A DNA stretch of 64,000 nucleotides from a virus, in IMG/VR virus record IMGVR_UViG_3300031857_000135, positions 1 to 64,000 of that record; one strand, written 5' to 3'. Of the stretch, positions 1 to 7,825 are shown piece after piece (positions within the stretch are counted from its first letter, which is position 1; the number at the start of each line of letters is the position of its first letter). Made by a program: the position numbers and the translations under genes. Below the pieces are notes generated by a model that ran no database searches, was not told where the DNA came from, and saw only the letters and a list, made by a program, of their open reading frames with translations.

Positions 1-177
1 AAAGGGCACTCCCTCTTCGTCCTCGGCTTCCCCCGGCGCGGTGCCAACGTACATGATGTCAGCACTCGTACTGCCACTTCCGAATACGACCTGACTCCGA
101 CTTTCGCAGAGAAGCTTACACCTCCGACAGCTCTGATACTCATCAAACAGCTCTCGGATTCGCTGACTTCCGATCAT
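1..177 (-). CDS. Uracil-DNA glycosylase family 4 (N-terminal fragment, cut by window edge)
   Basis: Only the first 59 codons are inside the window and the reading frame runs off the left edge. The translation has clustered cysteines at residues 17, 20 and 24, followed by a glycine-rich strand and the signature GTAPGEAEDEEG at about 45-56. This order (Cys-x2-Cys, then G-x-APG-x-x-ED, then G-x-PF) is that of family 4 iron-sulfur uracil-DNA glycosylases, which remove uracil from DNA. The ATG follows a GAGG-TAAC ribosome site lying just after the stop of the upstream helicase, so the two are probably co-transcribed. Related UdgX-type proteins share this start, so the exact subfamily is open. Confidence 0.7.
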   Translation of the reverse strand, partial: MIGSQRIRELFDEYQSCRRCKLLCESRSQVVFGSGSTSADIMYVGTAPGEAEDEEGVPF

Positions 178-187
178 GTTACCTCAC

Positions 188-1561
188 CTATATTGTTTTC
201 CAGTTCCATTTCGTTATTACACGATATCCTTGTTTTTGACTTTCCCTAATAAGCGAGTTTATCATACCTTTACATACATCTATTGAGCTATCCATAATCA
301 GAAAGACCCACGGATCCTTCTTTCCTGGCAGATCCCTGAGAATTCTGCCGACGCTTTGTTGGAATGTGATCGCCGAGTGAGATCGCGCTGCAAAGGGGGT
401 CATCAGGATCAGGGTATCCAGGTCCTTCCTGTTGTATGCAGCAGCACCAACTCCGATGGATGCGAACACAAGATTTCCGCTATTGAGCCTTTCCAGTCTT
501 TCGTTGGACTTAGTTCCGCCGTGTATGACGGTGCTTCCTGGATTTGCGGCATGAAAACGTTCGATGTGCTCTGGGCCGTGGGAGAGTGCGTAGACAGTAC
601 GTCCCCTCTTTAAGCATTCATCGATTACTTCCTGAATGAGTTCATTTCGATCAGCGTTATCAGCCAGTGTTTTATGGAGCTTTCCGATATTTAGCTGTCC
701 AGTTCTATCGTTCATCTTTCTACGTTCAGCTTCCCCATAGAACACACCAGTATTAAGAACATATATTGTTGGGGTTAGATCCTGGCTGATGTCACTATAA
801 AAAACTGGCCCCAGATGAGAGTAGAAAACTCCCTCACATCGATCTGTTCTCGTGGGAGTGGCTGTAAGCCCCAGCCGAATGCCGGAGCCTATAGCACTTG
901 CCTTAGAGAAGAAATCTGCGGCCATGATATGACACTCATCGTAAATGACGAGGCCAAATCGATTATAGAAATCTGCGGGCAGATCTCCTGCCTCCGCACG
1001 AGCTGCGAGTGTCTGGACTGTAGACACACAGATGTCTTTGTTGTACTCGAATCTCTTACCCTGAATCCAGCCAATCTCCCCGTCGTAATCGAAGAACTGC
1101 CGCAGCTCTGCGATCCAGTTGTCCAGGTGTGCATTCTGGGGACTTACGATCAGCGTAGGGACTTTTTCATGGGCAGCCTTTAGCCATCCCATGACTGTCT
1201 TTCCCTTCCCACAGGCGAGATTGAGGATGCCTCGATCTGCCTCTTTCAGAGCTTCCCAGGCTTCGAGTTGCCCATCTCTTAGCCGAAATCCGGCCTTTGG
1301 AGATAACTTAATCGTAGGAAACGATGGTTGGGCCTTGACTACGCGACACCCCAGCTTTTCGAGCTGTTGGTCGGTCAGGGTGTACCGCGGAACCTGCGTG
1401 TGCTCGAGATGCTTAACAACCAGATCACGAGAACCCTTGGTAGGGTCATCCCCGAAAGTGAGGATGCCCTCCAAGGTCTCTGGTCGTATTTTAGTTTTCG
1501 GCAGAAACAGGTGCCGACCCTGATAGGCAACGTCCTTTTCCAAGATCGGCACTCGAATCAT
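188..1561 (-). CDS. Superfamily 2 DEAD/DEAH-type helicase
   Basis: A 457-residue SF2 ATP-dependent nucleic-acid translocase. Walker A (ACGKGKT) is at about 116-122, motif II is DECH at 208-211, motif III TATPTRTD is at 233-240, and a C-terminal motif VI (QSVGRILRD) is at about 398. The helicase core makes up nearly the whole chain, after a roughly 90-residue N-terminal domain. This arrangement resembles phage UvsW-type or XPB-like recombination and repair helicases. The ATG overlaps the stop of the upstream Cys-rich gene (ATGA), and the glycosylase fragment follows 10 bp later, suggesting a repair or recombination operon. The exact substrate (branched DNA or RNA) cannot be read from sequence. 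Confidence 0.88.
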   Translation of the reverse strand: MIRVPILEKDVAYQGRHLFLPKTKIRPETLEGILTFGDDPTKGSRDLVVKHLEHTQVPRYTLTDQQLEKLGCRVVKAQPSFPTIKLSPKAGFRLRDGQLEAWEALKEADRGILNLACGKGKTVMGWLKAAHEKVPTLIVSPQNAHLDNWIAELRQFFDYDGEIGWIQGKRFEYNKDICVSTVQTLAARAEAGDLPADFYNRFGLVIYDECHIMAADFFSKASAIGSGIRLGLTATPTRTDRCEGVFYSHLGPVFYSDISQDLTPTIYVLNTGVFYGEAERRKMNDRTGQLNIGKLHKTLADNADRNELIQEVIDECLKRGRTVYALSHGPEHIERFHAANPGSTVIHGGTKSNERLERLNSGNLVFASIGVGAAAYNRKDLDTLILMTPFAARSHSAITFQQSVGRILRDLPGKKDPWVFLIMDSSIDVCKGMINSLIRESQKQGYRVITKWNWKTI

Positions 1562-1941
1562 CTTGATTCTCTCTTTCGTAGTCCTGGATATTTCTTGCGC
1601 GGTATGCCTGCAAGAGCCTCAGTTAGCGTCTCGGCCATCGTCGTGACCGCGTTTAGACCCGCGTTGTAGGCAAGGACTCCGGTAAAGCTGTCGTTTCCTT
1701 CGGGCTCTTCGTAGACTCTGGCTTTGGCGGCTGGAGCATTTGGCGGCTTCTGTCCTGGTCTCGGATAGTTCGTAGCCGGTGTTTGACTACCTCTTCGATT
1801 TGACTCAACTTTAAGTCTACAGGTGCCTTTGTAGGCACACTCCTGACAGATAGGATGCGATCCGTCATAGTAATCCGCGTCACCGTAACATTCCGGCTTC
1901 TCTCCATCTCGATTTTGAAACTGTGCTGAAAAGGAACCCAT
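1558..1941 (-). CDS. Hypothetical protein with Cys cluster
   Basis: 127 residues, not recognised. The N-terminal third carries cysteines in the pattern C-x15-C-x2-C-x4-C (near residues 18-43: CYGD, CQECAYKGTC). This could bind zinc or an iron-sulfur cluster. The middle is Pro/Ala/Lys-rich and probably disordered, and the C-terminus is helical and basic. It is the first gene of the minus-strand operon leading into the helicase, with which it overlaps by 4 bp. It faces the structural operon across a 78 bp divergent gap. A weak AGGGG ribosome site precedes the ATG. Confidence 0.6.
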   Translation of the reverse strand: MGSFSAQFQNRDGEKPECYGDADYYDGSHPICQECAYKGTCRLKVESNRRGSQTPATNYPRPGQKPPNAPAAKARVYEEPEGNDSFTGVLAYNAGLNAVTTMAETLTEALAGIPRKKYPGLRKRESR

Positions 1942-2019
1942 ACACTAACCCCTTGGCTGGTGCTAAAGGGTTATGACAGCGTATACTCCGCCCTGCATCA
2001 GACCTCTCGGAGACCTCCT

Positions 2020-3111
2020 ATGACAGTGATCGACCAGCACGACGACCTCGGCGCACTCTTTAGAGCTCACGGACCGAAGTCAGGTCTTGAGTTTCTTAAG
2101 GAGGCATCGTGGAAGGAGCGCGATGATATTCTTGATCGTGATTTTGCACTCATTATTGTTGACAGTACGGGTAAGGAACACAGAAAATTCGCAGCTTACG
2201 ATGCCGGCAACGTCTTCCTGTCTCAGTGGTATCTACTGAACGCGGAGCACGAACTTCCGCACGGTGCAGTAAAGGTGGCCGCAAGCAACCTTTTGGATGC
2301 TTCAGAAGCATTTGGACTTACGACGCATCCAGCCCTCGCACTTCTTGCTCAGGAGGGAGAGTCACTTCCTGGGGATGGACGTAGGGTTTACATCAAGACC
2401 GCATCCACGACGAAGTACGCAAGCAGGACTGAGGAGTTTGAGCCTTCTCAGCTACGGCCAATTGGCAAGGGGATGTTCGCATCTCGAGGTTCCCATGCGG
2501 TAAAGGAGGCCTCCGCTTACGATGCGATCTCAGCGCTAATTCAGAAATGGGATGATCTGGATCCATACGATCGCCACGAAGCTGCGGTCGATGTGGTCAA
2601 GGTAGCGAGCGCTGTTGGTGCGACTGTGCCTCCCCATATCTTTCAGTACAGTGGCACCTCGCTCAATCCGCGATTTGAGAAGATCGCTCAGCAGCGTATG
2701 AGGTACACGGCAAATGAAGAGTATCAGAAAGACTATTACCGCCTCAGCAAGATGGCAGCAGCCCTTCCTACCGATGACGTGGTGGAAGCCCTGTTCCTAA
2801 TGGACGAACGGGCGGGACTTCTAAACCGCTACGGTGCGAACCTGCCGGATCCAGTTCTCTGCGTCTACGGGGCAGAGAAGTCGGCTGAGTATTCCTGGAA
2901 TCACGGCGGGGATTACGTCACTGCTTCTATGTTGATGCGCTATTCGGGCAGCACAGCGGTCGAGGCGATGGAGGATGTGTTCTCTGATGACGTGATGAAG
3001 AGGTTCAAGGCGGATCCAGTAGGAGCGTTCCAGAAGATGCCGCTCGAGCAGCAGATCTTGGTCTCACGCATGGCGTCCCAGTCCAGGGATACGAACAATG
3101 GCGGGTACTGA
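2020..3111 (+). CDS. Putative virion protein with repeated K-x-A motifs
   Basis: 363 residues. The ATG at 2020 has GGAG 7 bases upstream, which favours it over the in-frame ATG at 1960. No known domain is recognised. The chain is helical, and K-x-A-[SA] or close variants recur about every 40-60 residues (KEASWK, KVAASN, KTASTT, KEASAY, KVASAV, KIAQ, KMAAAL). The same short motif marks other structural proteins of this phage. It heads the structural operon and overlaps the next gene by 14 bp, so a virion or head-assembly role is inferred from position only. Confidence 0.6.
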   Translation: MTVIDQHDDLGALFRAHGPKSGLEFLKEASWKERDDILDRDFALIIVDSTGKEHRKFAAYDAGNVFLSQWYLLNAEHELPHGAVKVAASNLLDASEAFGLTTHPALALLAQEGESLPGDGRRVYIKTASTTKYASRTEEFEPSQLRPIGKGMFASRGSHAVKEASAYDAISALIQKWDDLDPYDRHEAAVDVVKVASAVGATVPPHIFQYSGTSLNPRFEKIAQQRMRYTANEEYQKDYYRLSKMAAALPTDDVVEALFLMDERAGLLNRYGANLPDPVLCVYGAEKSAEYSWNHGGDYVTASMLMRYSGSTAVEAMEDVFSDDVMKRFKADPVGAFQKMPLEQQILVSRMASQSRDTNNGGY

Positions 3112-4990
3112 GTTTAAGACGTCAACCTCACATCCACTCACACTCCTGCGCTCGTACATCCGAACCTTCGGATCAGAAGCGCTGGAGTGGGAGCCATTCG
3201 TAGTTAAGAAGGCGCTGGAAAAGAGACTGACATTTTCTCTACCAAGAGTAAACTTTCTTAAACTCTTGGCTGCAATTTCAGTCGCAAATCATGATCAGTT
3301 CTGGTCGTCTTGGGAAACCTTTCATACGGTCTCTCAAGCACTGGCTGGAAAGATCCCATCTGTTTCGCACATCGATAACCAGTCTGTTTCAGACTTAATG
3401 ATCGCCGTAGATGCCGCGCTACGGATTCGCAAGGATCTGGGCTCAGTGGGTGACATACCTCCATTCTCTGAGGAGGTAACTCGCTACATGGCGGCGCAGC
3501 TTCATGAGTCTGGGATCTGGTATGTACCAGAGCCACTTGAGTTTTTAAATCCACTGATTTCTGGCGTGACGCAGGTTTGTGGTGAGTGTGGCAACGAAGA
3601 GCAGCCGAAAGAGGACGGGCTCTGTAGTTACTGCACTGACAGATACAATACCGACAGTCTTCTGAAGATGGAACCAGATGAGGAGTTAAAAAAGAAATTC
3701 AATGGATCTAAGGTTAAGGTTACTGTTAAGTTTCCAACTGCTGGAGTTCAGAAGTCTTTAGTTCGCGCCCTAACGCGCGGAGGGGAGACACTTCGAGAGA
3801 CAGAGGATGATATCTGCGCTGCTAGAATTTTAGAGGGAATAAGAGATCTTTCTGCGTATACTGCTGAGTTAGAAGTACAGACTAAAACAGCGGGCCTGGC
3901 AACTGTTGCAGGAACTCAAAAGGCTATTGCAACACATAATGCGTTTAATCCGGACTCCCCTATTGAGTTCAATATACCTGAATTACCAAAAACGAAAGAA
4001 GAACAAAATCAACAACCTCAACTAAAGCCACAAAAACCCACAATACCGCCTAAAAAGAAAGCTCCTGGTATAGAAAAGTATATCAATCCTCTTAGTTTAG
4101 GAGGGACTGCACTATTAGCGGGAGGGTTACTTCGTAGTCCAAATGCCGGAAAATTTCTCACGGCAGCTAAGGAGGTAGTAACCAAACCTGTCACATCAAT
4201 CGGCCGTTCTATGCGAGCTGGAGCTAACTACGTCGGTCCTGGCGCTGACGAGTTTGCTAGACAAGCTGCACAATCAAAGCGCGTAGAGATGATGGGCGAG
4301 ACATTACGGCAGGCGAACCTCGGTGCTCAGGCAGGCGGAAAATCACATGTAACCGAATTTGAGGCGTTAACAGGGGGACCCGAGGGTAAAACACTTGTTC
4401 AAAAGTTGCGTAAATCCGGCTTATTGAGCGCTGGAGAGAAGACCTACGATAATGTAAATATCGGATGGGGACTTTCGAGAAGGCTGAATTCTTTAGTGCG
4501 AGAAATGGATGCTGCCTCTGCAGCAGGTCGTACCGTGGACTATAAGAAACTAGAGGGTGCTTACAATGACTTGATTAATGCAGCCAGAAGGCAAGGAAGA
4601 CCAGCTTCGAGAGGTATTAGTTACTACCTCCCGGGCGAGCGAGCTATTGAGGTTGGGGCCCCCGTTCTTACAGGCGCAACCGAGCTCGCCACTAGTGAGG
4701 ATCCAGATACCGGAGAGGCACGTAGTCTCTCGGAGAGAATTGCAAGGGGTGTAGCTGCGGGCGGCATCACGGCTGCTACTGGAGCATTGTTTGCCGGCAG
4801 AAACCTCGGACTTAGTAAGAAAAACCTGCTTACAGGTGCAGATAGATCTACCTTTAGTGCCAAGGGGTTAGTCCCTGCCGCTGCTGGTATGGCAGTAGGC
4901 TCGACCCTTGAGAACATCGGTGCCGATGTTGTGGGTGGTGGCACTAAGCTGGTTGATTCTGCCTTTGGTCAGAGGAAGGAACAGACATGA
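3098..4990 (+). CDS. Putative virion protein: zinc module plus glycine-zipper C-terminus
   Basis: 630 residues, family not recognised. The N-terminal ~160 residues are helical. A Cys4 module follows at about 162-180 (CGEC...CSYC), then a mixed region. A Pro/Lys/Gln-rich linker lies near 300-325. The C-terminal half holds several Gly/Ala-rich hydrophobic stretches typical of glycine zippers (GGTALLAGGLL near 337, GVAAGGITAATGALFAG near 550, AAAGMAVG near 595). This suggests a protein stored in the capsid that can insert into a membrane during DNA delivery, but that is inference. It ends in an ATGA overlap with the portal gene, which supports translational coupling with head genes. Confidence 0.6.
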   Translation: MAGTEFKTSTSHPLTLLRSYIRTFGSEALEWEPFVVKKALEKRLTFSLPRVNFLKLLAAISVANHDQFWSSWETFHTVSQALAGKIPSVSHIDNQSVSDLMIAVDAALRIRKDLGSVGDIPPFSEEVTRYMAAQLHESGIWYVPEPLEFLNPLISGVTQVCGECGNEEQPKEDGLCSYCTDRYNTDSLLKMEPDEELKKKFNGSKVKVTVKFPTAGVQKSLVRALTRGGETLRETEDDICAARILEGIRDLSAYTAELEVQTKTAGLATVAGTQKAIATHNAFNPDSPIEFNIPELPKTKEEQNQQPQLKPQKPTIPPKKKAPGIEKYINPLSLGGTALLAGGLLRSPNAGKFLTAAKEVVTKPVTSIGRSMRAGANYVGPGADEFARQAAQSKRVEMMGETLRQANLGAQAGGKSHVTEFEALTGGPEGKTLVQKLRKSGLLSAGEKTYDNVNIGWGLSRRLNSLVREMDAASAAGRTVDYKKLEGAYNDLINAARRQGRPASRGISYYLPGERAIEVGAPVLTGATELATSEDPDTGEARSLSERIARGVAAGGITAATGALFAGRNLGLSKKNLLTGADRSTFSAKGLVPAAAGMAVGSTLENIGADVVGGGTKLVDSAFGQRKEQT

Positions 4991-7059
4991 ATGTCGTCAC
5001 TAGCGAAGTAAACCGATTCAATCCCCGCCCTGTTACCGCAGAGGGAGGGAGAGGTTTCGGTATTCGCTATCCTTCCCCCTTCTTCGATATTTCTCAGCAA
5101 TTCCTACCTGCGAATCAGCATGAACTTCACAAGTGGTGTAGGTACTATTTTTTAACAAATCCAGTGATTAATGCAGCCTGTTCCAAGATGGCGGAATACC
5201 CCGTTACTCCGCTTGTGTTCTCAACGGAAGATCCCGAAATAGTTAAACTTTACAAAGGTATTGAGGATCATCTTAAGCTTCGGTCATTTCAGGTCGAAGT
5301 AGGGCTTGATTACTTCGTTTATGGTAACGCTTTTGTTTCCGTATTCCTGCCATTTGAGAAGTACCTTATCTGCAGCTCTTGCGGCGCTCGGTATCGCGCG
5401 AAGACCAATCGGTTTCGGTACAAGTGGCGTGACTCGAGGTTCTACATCCATAAGTGCGACTGCGGGCATCAGGGCTATGCGAAGCAGCAGGATGTCTATA
5501 TTCGCAGCTTCCGGGAGATCAGACTTGTTCGCTGGAATCCCGAGAACATTGACATTAAGCACAATGAGATAACTGGTAAAACGAAGTATTATTTTAGATT
5601 ACCTAAGAGTGTGATTAATGACATTAAAATCGGAGATTGTGACGAGATTGAATCTCTGCCGCTCGAGTTCTTAGAGGCTGCGCGCGCAGGTAAGTCCCTC
5701 CTCTTCTCAGAGGACAACCTTTATCATCTAAAGCGCCCTACCATCGCGCAAAAGGATCAGGGCTGGGGGACCCCTCTCATCTTCCCGCTCCTGAAGGATG
5801 CCTTTTACTTACAGGTAATGAAGAAGGCGAACGAGGCGATCCTCATGGAGAACATCGTTCCCATGAGAATGATCTTCCCCGGTCAGAATACTGGAGGAAA
5901 CGAAGGTCCGTATGGATCCTACAATCTGACAAACTGGAAACGCCGGATTGATGAAGAAATCAATATGTGGAAAAGGGACCACAATTATATTCCCGTGCTT
6001 CCCGTAAACATCGGATTTCAGCAAATCGGAGGACAGGGGAGATCATTGCTGCTGTACCAGGAGATGAGACTTCTGGCAGAGCAGATGCTTGCTGGAGCGG
6101 GAATCCCCGTCGAGTTCATCTTCGGAGGACTTCAGTGGTCAGGATCGAGTACGTCGCTCCGTGCCCTCGAGAACATGTTCCTTGGATACAATAAGCAGCG
6201 GCATGAGCTTGTGAATGTATTCATTATGAATAAGATTGCAGCATTTATGCAATGGCCGAAGGTAGTTTGCCGTTTTGATAAATTCCGTATGGCAGATGAT
6301 CTTCAGCGCAGCATGTTCTATCTGCAGCTCAATCAAGCACAGAAGATCAGCGATCATCGACTCATGGAAGAGCTCGGCGAGGACTTCGACCTCGAGGCAG
6401 AGCGCATGGGCCGCGAGATCAAGAAGCAGTTGCAGTCCAACCGCAAGATGCAGGTGGCATCCGCTGACATCCAAGGCGAGGCACAGCTGCGCACATCTCG
6501 CTACCAGGCCAAGGCCCAGGCAATCACAATGAAGGCTCAGGGCCAGGCTCAGATGGAGATGCAGGCTGCTCAGATGCAACAGCAGCAACAGATGCAGGCC
6601 CAGCAGATGCCGCAGGACCCCAATGCGCAGATGGCAGCGCAGCAGGGCGCTCAGCAGCCCGCGCAAGATCCAAACGCGCAGCAGGCACCCGTAGAGCAGG
6701 TACAGGGCGTACCCGAAGGCGCAACTGTCTATCAGGAGAATGCAGGAGCACCTAATGAAACGGCTATGCCGACAGCTATGGCTGGCGTGCAGTCTCAGAT
6801 TCAACCCGGATCTGGTGGAGTTGATCTGCGCTATGTCGCTCAGAGAGCTGCCTCTTATTTCCGTACGCTAAAAAGAGAGCAGGGTGAGGACGCGATGTAT
6901 CAAGCACTACAACAGATGCAGACGGAGAATCCTCCTCTGTACCAGCTCGTAGTGCAGCTAATGAACGACAAGGGATCCGCAGTCAACCCGCTTGATGGGA
7001 TGAAGAACCCCGCTCCTTCTGGAACACCGCAGGCAGACCCCGGACGGCAGGTCGGCTGA
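4987..7059 (+). CDS. Portal protein
   Basis: 690 residues. The core (about 1-480) follows the portal pattern: an N-terminal segment with NPVINAACSKMAEYP, a mixed alpha/beta wing, the phrase LRLVRWNP-type strand around 180, and a long stem region ending in MLAGAGIPVEFIFGG...SSTSLRALEN. Portals form the dodecameric ring through which DNA enters and leaves the head. Two features are unusual. One is a Cys4 zinc-ribbon insertion at about 128-162 (CSSCG...CDCG). The other is a long Gln/Ala/Met-rich tail (about 500-600) with DPNAQ repeats before a short helical C-terminus. The start overlaps the preceding stop as ATGA. Confidence 0.75.
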   Translation: MNVVTSEVNRFNPRPVTAEGGRGFGIRYPSPFFDISQQFLPANQHELHKWCRYYFLTNPVINAACSKMAEYPVTPLVFSTEDPEIVKLYKGIEDHLKLRSFQVEVGLDYFVYGNAFVSVFLPFEKYLICSSCGARYRAKTNRFRYKWRDSRFYIHKCDCGHQGYAKQQDVYIRSFREIRLVRWNPENIDIKHNEITGKTKYYFRLPKSVINDIKIGDCDEIESLPLEFLEAARAGKSLLFSEDNLYHLKRPTIAQKDQGWGTPLIFPLLKDAFYLQVMKKANEAILMENIVPMRMIFPGQNTGGNEGPYGSYNLTNWKRRIDEEINMWKRDHNYIPVLPVNIGFQQIGGQGRSLLLYQEMRLLAEQMLAGAGIPVEFIFGGLQWSGSSTSLRALENMFLGYNKQRHELVNVFIMNKIAAFMQWPKVVCRFDKFRMADDLQRSMFYLQLNQAQKISDHRLMEELGEDFDLEAERMGREIKKQLQSNRKMQVASADIQGEAQLRTSRYQAKAQAITMKAQGQAQMEMQAAQMQQQQQMQAQQMPQDPNAQMAAQQGAQQPAQDPNAQQAPVEQVQGVPEGATVYQENAGAPNETAMPTAMAGVQSQIQPGSGGVDLRYVAQRAASYFRTLKREQGEDAMYQALQQMQTENPPLYQLVVQLMNDKGSAVNPLDGMKNPAPSGTPQADPGRQVG

Positions 7060-7061
7060 GA

Positions 7062-7316
7062 TCAGCGAGTGATTTCAGCCGGCCGCCGCCGGGGTGACTC
7101 GGTAGGGATGCCTGCGTAAAGTTCATCCAGGATCTGACGGCAGTTAGCCACGAAGCACTGCTCGTGGAACATGGCCTCGCTGCCATGGTGCGCGAAGACG
7201 TTCTCTCCCAGCTCCCAGCCATGAGGCCTCCTCAAGACTGTATGGCGGGAGAGACACACCATCTTCTCGCCTCGCTCAGTTGAGGCGCTGCACCAGTCAC
7301 ATCTGTACGGACTCAT
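7062..7316 (-). CDS. Small Cys-containing hypothetical protein
   Basis: 84 residues on the strand opposite to its structural neighbours. It starts with a CDWC pair at residues 6-9 and has two more cysteines and several histidines further on (HHGSEAMFHEQCFVANC), enough ligands for a zinc site. The ATG overlaps the stop of the gene at 7313-7618, so the two form one small minus-strand unit. Its stop lies 2 bp from the portal stop, in convergent orientation. No family is recognised. Confidence 0.55.
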   Translation of the reverse strand: MSPYRCDWCSASTERGEKMVCLSRHTVLRRPHGWELGENVFAHHGSEAMFHEQCFVANCRQILDELYAGIPTESPRRRPAEITR

Positions 7317-7618
7317 TCACGCTCCAGGATTAGAAAACTGGATTCCACCCCACACTGCTCGCAAGATCCTGCCGTCCAGAAAGGCGCGGGATTCTTCGCA
7401 CAGGTAGAACAGAGCCAGGTCTGTTTCTCTGGTAGTGCCGTGCATCCCCGGCAATCTAGGAGTCCGCACCGCTCTTGTATTGCTGGGCAGAACTCCTGAA
7501 TCTGGTCCTCTTCCACGGTCTTAAAGGAAAACGGAGTGGAAGGAGGAAGGGAGGGCAAACCTCCGAGCGCAGCTTGAAGCTGCGCTCGGAGGCGCCCTCC
7601 CTGGCGACTATGACTCAT
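7313..7618 (-). CDS. Cys-rich hypothetical protein (start uncertain)
   Basis: Up to 101 residues. The C-terminal two thirds carry eight cysteines in pairs (CPAIQERC, CRGC, CSTC, CEQC), consistent with one or two zinc knuckles. The first ~30 residues are encoded by the large inverted repeat at 7549-7601 and read as low-complexity Arg/Leu/Gly/Pro. Translation may therefore begin further in, for example at the GTG near 7526. The annotated ATG has GAGG only 3 bases upstream. The gene is translationally coupled to the 84-residue gene downstream. Confidence 0.5.
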   Translation of the reverse strand: MSHSRQGGRLRAQLQAALGGLPSLPPSTPFSFKTVEEDQIQEFCPAIQERCGLLDCRGCTALPEKQTWLCSTCAKNPAPFWTAGSCEQCGVESSFLILERE

Positions 7619-7670
7619 TGTCCTCGATCACATCGATCGAGGACTGGATGGCGCTGACAATCAGCGCCAT
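7608..7670 (-). CDS. Possible 20-residue peptide gene
   Basis: A tiny frame (MALIVSAIQSS...) with an ATG 8 bp after the stop of the 27-residue gene and a stop overlapping the start of the gene at 7313-7618. There is no good ribosome site, so it would depend on coupling. The frame lies almost wholly inside two perfect hairpins (7620-7644 and 7644-7674), so it may be a by-product of RNA structure rather than a gene. Confidence 0.25.
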   Translation of the reverse strand: MALIVSAIQSSIDVIEDNES

Positions 7671-7678
7671 CCAGAAAA

Positions 7679-7762
7679 TCAATCCCAGTCGCCAAACCTG
7701 TCCGACCCCTGAAAGGGGTCCGATGACCCCTCATCGGGGTCGGCGAAAGTCTTGGGGTTCAT
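7679..7762 (-). CDS. 27-residue acidic peptide gene
   Basis: A small frame with an excellent ribosome site (GGAGG, then TAAC, then ATG at 7762). The peptide is acidic and Gly/Ser/Asp/Pro-rich (MNPKTFADPDEG...GDWD). Its middle is encoded by the two GACCCC/GGGGTC hairpins, so coding and RNA structure coincide. It would be the first gene of the minus-strand island 7062-7762. The function is unknown. The strong start signal is the main support. Confidence 0.45.
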   Translation of the reverse strand: MNPKTFADPDEGSSDPFQGSDRFGDWD

Positions 7763-7825
7763 GTTACCTCCAGCCGGGGCTATGATCCGGCTGTTATACT
7801 TATGACCTCACTTCGGAGAAGTTTT

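Larger units (their letters stand above)
7549..7793. other. Dense run of perfect hairpins (candidate structured RNA) upstream of the RNA polymerase gene
   Basis: Six inverted repeats lie within 245 bases. (1) 7549-7601: an 8 bp outer stem GGGAGGGC/GCCCTCCC around a perfect 16 bp stem at 7560-7592 with almost no loop. (2) GTCCTCGATC/GATCGAGGAC, 7620-7644. (3) A 14 bp stem, CTGGATGGCGCTGA with its complement, 7644-7674. (4) GACCCC/GGGGTC, 7704-7720. (5) GACCCC/GGGGTC, 7725-7741. (6) CAGCCGG/CCGGCTG, 7771-7793. TGGCGACT (7602-7609) can pair with AGTCGCCA (7687-7694) and would enclose stems 2 and 3. Stems 4 and 5 can refold as CCGACCCC/GGGGTCGG around a GGGGTC-CGAT-GACCCC hairpin. The region could act on either strand. 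Confidence 0.75.

Noticed and set aside
6139-6804. 221-codon open frame on the minus strand
   Set aside because: It is antisense to the portal Gln-rich tail; the low-complexity repeats leave the opposite frame open. There is no ribosome site and the translation is Leu/His/Cys-rich without a fold.
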